Origin: Microcaldota archaeon
GTDB lineage: Archaea > Micrarchaeota > Micrarchaeia > Micrarchaeales > CABMGC01
Length of the DNA: 13,729 nt
Assembly (NCBI GenBank): GCA_030040335.1
Contig: JASHTX010000071.1
Location: 1-13,729, forward strand
Direction: 5' to 3'
Of the stretch, positions 10,831-13,729 are shown one piece after another (the stretch's first letter is position 1; the number at the start of each line of letters is the position of its first letter). Both the position numbers and the translations under genes were made by a program. The notes beneath the pieces are model-generated. The model was not told the origin of the DNA, ran no database searches, and saw only the letters and a program-made list of their open reading frames with translations.

Positions 10831-11940
10831 ATGGGGGCTGAGTCTTCCGCATACCTTTATCTTGAAGACGGAACTATCCTCGAAGGTCAGGGTTTCGGGT
10901 CCAAAGGCGTAAGGCCCGGCGAACTTGTTTTCACGACATCGATGAATGGTTATCCCGAAAGCCTCACCGATCCGTCCTATGCAGGTCAGATACTCATAAT
11001 AACGCATCCACTGGTCGGCAACTACGGAGTACCAAAGAAGATAGTCGATAAGGGCATACTTGCCAACTTCGAGTCAGAGAAGATACACGTAGAGGGGCTT
11101 GTGATAAGCGAGCTCACCGAGAGCGAGAAATGGAACAGCAGGCTCAACCTGGATGACTGGCTCAAGGAGGACAACGTACCTGGAATATACGGAGTTGACA
11201 CAAGGTTGCTGACCAAGAAAGTGAGGGACAAGGGGGCGATGATGTGCGTTGTCTCAACCAAAGGTCCGTTGAAGAACCCCAAGAAAGAACTGGCAAAAAA
11301 ATACACTACGATTAATTTTGTGGATGTGGTCTCGCCAAAAAAGCCGATAGACCACGGCACTGGAGGTAAGAACGTCGTAGTAGTAGACTGCGGAGTAAAG
11401 CACGGCATACTGAAGAGCGTAGCAGCACTTGGATACAACGTGATAAGGGTGCCCTATGACTATCCAGCTGACAAGATATACGGTTTCGATCCTGTCGGTG
11501 TAGTTTACAGCAACGGTCCCGGCAATCCGAACCTGCTCGGCAACGTTGCAAAATCAATGCGCGGCATGATAGAGTACGATGTGCCGATATTCGGCATCTG
11601 CCTAGGCCACCAGATAGCGGCCCTGGCGATGGGCGGCAAGGTCAGGAAGATGAAATTCGGACACAGGGCGATAAACAAGACAGCTGTTGACGTGATCAGC
11701 AAGCGCGCGTACATAACGACCCACAACCACGGCTACGCCTGCCTGCCCGAGGACGTGCCAAAAGACGGCAGGATATGGCTGATGAGCCCGGATGACAACG
11801 TGGTTGAAGGGATGATCTACAAGAAGCAGAGAATGATAACCACGCAGTTCCATCCCGAGGCGCGCCCTGGAACGAACGATGCAAGTTTCTTCTTCGGAAT
11901 ATTCGACAAGATGATAAAGGAGGGCAAAAATGGCTTCTAA
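10831..11940 (+). CDS. carA: Carbamoyl-phosphate synthase small (glutaminase) subunit
   Basis: Hydrolyses glutamine and channels ammonia to CarB for carbamoyl phosphate, the precursor of pyrimidines and arginine. 369 aa from ATG 10831. The N-terminal CarA-specific domain runs to about residue 180 (LYLEDGTILEGQGFGS, ELVFTTSMNGYPESLTDPSY, GNYGVPK, GIYGVDTRLLTKKVRDKGAM). The class I glutamine amidotransferase domain follows, with the nucleophile C257 in FGICLGHQIAALAMGG and the dyad H341/E343 in QFHPEA. All catalytic residues are present. The start at 10831 is preferred over 10795 because the latter lies in the TATA box and the family N-terminus begins near SSAYLYLEDG. The last 11 bases overlap carB. 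Identification is very secure. Confidence 0.97.
   Translation: MGAESSAYLYLEDGTILEGQGFGSKGVRPGELVFTTSMNGYPESLTDPSYAGQILIITHPLVGNYGVPKKIVDKGILANFESEKIHVEGLVISELTESEKWNSRLNLDDWLKEDNVPGIYGVDTRLLTKKVRDKGAMMCVVSTKGPLKNPKKELAKKYTTINFVDVVSPKKPIDHGTGGKNVVVVDCGVKHGILKSVAALGYNVIRVPYDYPADKIYGFDPVGVVYSNGPGNPNLLGNVAKSMRGMIEYDVPIFGICLGHQIAALAMGGKVRKMKFGHRAINKTAVDVISKRAYITTHNHGYACLPEDVPKDGRIWLMSPDDNVVEGMIYKKQRMITTQFHPEARPGTNDASFFFGIFDKMIKEGKNGF
11916..11923 (+). promoter_or_regulatory. Strong ribosome-binding site for carB
   Basis: AAAGGAGG, within the end of carA, 6 bases before the carB ATG at 11930. It is the best Shine-Dalgarno match in the window. It contrasts with the leaderless first genes of operons here and fits the pattern that internal operon genes use ribosome-binding sites. 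Confidence 0.7.
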
Positions 11941-13729
11941 AGGCAACAAGAAAATAAAAAGGAAGATCCTGATGATAGGATCAGGGCCGATAAAGATAGG
12001 CGAAGCCGCCGAGTTCGACTACAGCGGCAGCCAGGCGCTCAAGGTGCTCAGGGAAGAGGGTTTTGAGAGCATACTCGTTAACTCGAACATTGCAACTGTC
12101 CAGACCAGCTACGACATGGCAGACAAGGTCTACCTTCTGCCTGTTCAGGCGGATTTCGTAAAGAAGGTCATAGAGAAAGAGAGGCCGTGGGGGATAATGA
12201 TAGGCTTCGGAGGCCAGACGGCGCTCAATGTCGGAGTAGAGCTCAACGATAAGGGCATACTCAAGAAATACGGAGTAAAGGTGCTGGGTACGGGCATTGA
12301 GGGTATAAAGGCGGCCCTCAGCAGGGAGAAGTTCAAGAAGACGATGCAGATGCGCGGAATCCCGATACCTCCAAGCGCAAGCGCAAGGAGCAGGGACGTA
12401 GCAATCAAGGCTGCGGAGAGCATAGGATACCCGGTGATGATGAGGGTCAGCTTCAACCTAGGAGGCAGGGGCTCAGCCGTGCTCTGGAACAGGGAACAGC
12501 TTGAAAAGGAGATGGAGAGGGCTTTCGCCCAGAGTGCGGTCGGCGAGATACTGCTTGAAAAGTACCTTCACGGCTGGAAGGAGGTCGAGTACGAGGTGGT
12601 CAGGGACGCTATGGGCAACTGTGCAGTGACTGCGTGCATAGAGAACCTCGACCCGATGGGCATCCACACTGGAGAATCCGCAGTGGTGACGCCTGCGCAG
12701 ACCTTGGACAACTACGAATTCCAGATGATGAGGAGCATCGCCATAAGAGTCGCGGAGTCGATAAACCTCGTGGGAGAATGCAACGTCCAGTTCGCAATCA
12801 GCCCTAACAGCTACGACATCTACGTGATAGAGACCAATCCGAGGATGTCAAGGTCAAGCGCGCTGGCAAGCAAAGCCACAGGATATCCGCTGGCATATGT
12901 CAGCGCGAAGATTGCCTTGGGACACAGGCTGTACGACATAAAGAACAGCGTCTCGAGGACCACAACGGCCGACTTCGAGCCAAGCCTTGACTACATAACG
13001 GTCAAGATACCGAGATGGGACCTCAACAAGTTCGATTTTGTTGACAACAGCATAGGAACGGAGATGAAGAGCATCGGGGAGGTAATGTCAATAGGCAGGA
13101 ACTTCGAGGAAGCCTTCCAGAAGGCAATACGGATGCTGGATATTAGGGAGCCTGGACTTGTGGGAGGGCAGGTATACAACTCCAACATGAAAAAGGAGGA
13201 GCTGAAGCGCGCCCTCAAGGAGCACAGACCCTACTGGTTCCTCTACGCGGCCAAATGCTTCAAGGAAGGCATCTCCGTAAAGGAGATATACGAGCTGACG
13301 CACGTTGACACTTTCTTCCTAAACAAAATCAAGGCATTGGTGGACAAGTACGAGAAGCGCGGGAAAAAACTTGATAGCAAAACCTACCTGGATTTCAAGA
13401 AGCTCGGATTCAATGACGTGCAGCTTGGCACGACAGGCAAGAAAGAGTTCTCGATAAAGCAGATAGACACGCTCGCTGGCGAGTGGCCGGCGCAGACAAA
13501 CTATCTTTACACCACATACGTTGGAAGTGAAGACGACATAAACACGAATGAAAAGAAGAAGAAACTCCTGGTGCTGGGCGCAGGCGTCTTCAGGATAGGA
13601 GTCTCAGTGGAATTTGATTTCAGCGCTGTGGCTGTTGCAGAGAGCGCGAAGAGGTATTTCGGCGAGGTATCGATACTGAACTACAACCCCGAGACCGTAT
13701 CCACAGACTGGGATAGGGTCCACAAACTC
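11930..13729 (+). CDS. carB: Carbamoyl-phosphate synthase large subunit (3' end beyond window)
   Basis: Synthesises carbamoyl phosphate from bicarbonate, ammonia and two ATP. 600 codons are visible, roughly the first half of the usual length. The N-terminal carboxyphosphate half starts with KILMIGSGPIKIGEAAEFDYSG and LVNSNIATVQT, then GFGGQTALN, the ATP-grasp glycine loop MRVSFNLGGRGS, GWKEVEYEVVRD, ENLDPMGIHTG, VTPAQTL, NVQFAI, ETNPRMSRSSALASKATGYP and FEPSLDYITVKIPRW. The oligomerisation domain spans about residues 400-540. The second ATP-grasp half begins near residue 546 with LLVLGAGVFRIGVSVEFDF and ends at the window edge after NPETVSTDWD. The GVFRIGVSVEFD form is the one I associate with archaeal CarB rather than the bacterial GPNRIGQGIEFD. 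It overlaps carA by 11 bases and has a strong ribosome site. Confidence 0.97.
   Translation, partial: MASKGNKKIKRKILMIGSGPIKIGEAAEFDYSGSQALKVLREEGFESILVNSNIATVQTSYDMADKVYLLPVQADFVKKVIEKERPWGIMIGFGGQTALNVGVELNDKGILKKYGVKVLGTGIEGIKAALSREKFKKTMQMRGIPIPPSASARSRDVAIKAAESIGYPVMMRVSFNLGGRGSAVLWNREQLEKEMERAFAQSAVGEILLEKYLHGWKEVEYEVVRDAMGNCAVTACIENLDPMGIHTGESAVVTPAQTLDNYEFQMMRSIAIRVAESINLVGECNVQFAISPNSYDIYVIETNPRMSRSSALASKATGYPLAYVSAKIALGHRLYDIKNSVSRTTTADFEPSLDYITVKIPRWDLNKFDFVDNSIGTEMKSIGEVMSIGRNFEEAFQKAIRMLDIREPGLVGGQVYNSNMKKEELKRALKEHRPYWFLYAAKCFKEGISVKEIYELTHVDTFFLNKIKALVDKYEKRGKKLDSKTYLDFKKLGFNDVQLGTTGKKEFSIKQIDTLAGEWPAQTNYLYTTYVGSEDDINTNEKKKKLLVLGAGVFRIGVSVEFDFSAVAVAESAKRYFGEVSILNYNPETVSTDWDRVHKL

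Noticed and set aside
11022..11949. Minus-strand open frames within carA
   Set aside because: carA is highly conserved on the plus strand; the antisense frames have no recognisable features.

Overview
This window comes from an archaeon. The evidence is the archaeal form of alanyl-tRNA synthetase, the translation factors aIF2-beta and aIF1A, a RIO1 kinase, a TRAM-only RNA-binding protein, an archaeal-type SRP (7S) RNA, and TATA boxes about 25-30 bases upstream of many start codons, which implies leaderless or nearly leaderless mRNAs. Genes are tightly packed, with stop codons that touch or overlap. The lineage cannot be fixed by reading; a small-genome group such as the Micrarchaeota is a low-confidence guess.

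Layout. 1-3168 (minus): an EXO5/Cas4-like Fe-S nuclease followed 4 bases later by alaS, which runs off the left edge. 3270-5869: a HAD phosphatase, a GNAT acetyltransferase, a TRAM protein, a zinc protein of unknown function and a GNA1-like acetyltransferase, in mixed orientation. 5921-6966: a two-gene module (RHH-nucleotidyltransferase antitoxin plus HEPN toxin) bounded by a perfect 29-bp direct repeat of the 3' end of tRNA-Ser(GCU). 6938-7955 (minus): SRP RNA, then the threonylcarbamoyl-AMP synthase gene, then tRNA-Ser(GCU). 8056-9266 (plus): an unrecognised basic protein, aIF2-beta and aIF1A. 9268-10695 (minus): a winged-helix/RelE-like toxin-antitoxin pair, then rio1. 10831-13729 (plus): carA and carB, the latter cut by the right edge.

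Functional reading. Most of the window is core information processing: tRNA charging (alaS), t6A tRNA modification (sua5/tsaC), initiation factors, small-subunit maturation (rio1) and protein targeting (SRP RNA), plus the first step of pyrimidine and arginine synthesis (carAB). Two toxin-antitoxin modules sit within this core. The first looks like a 1017-bp integrated unit in a tRNA gene with no integrase of its own. The second carries a 16-bp palindrome centred on its own TATA box, as expected for autoregulation, and lies directly upstream of rio1.

The most interesting item is the tRNA-Ser-flanked HEPN/nucleotidyltransferase module. It has the geometry of a site-specific integrant but contains only the two toxin-antitoxin genes. 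No CRISPR array, insertion sequence or transposase was seen.
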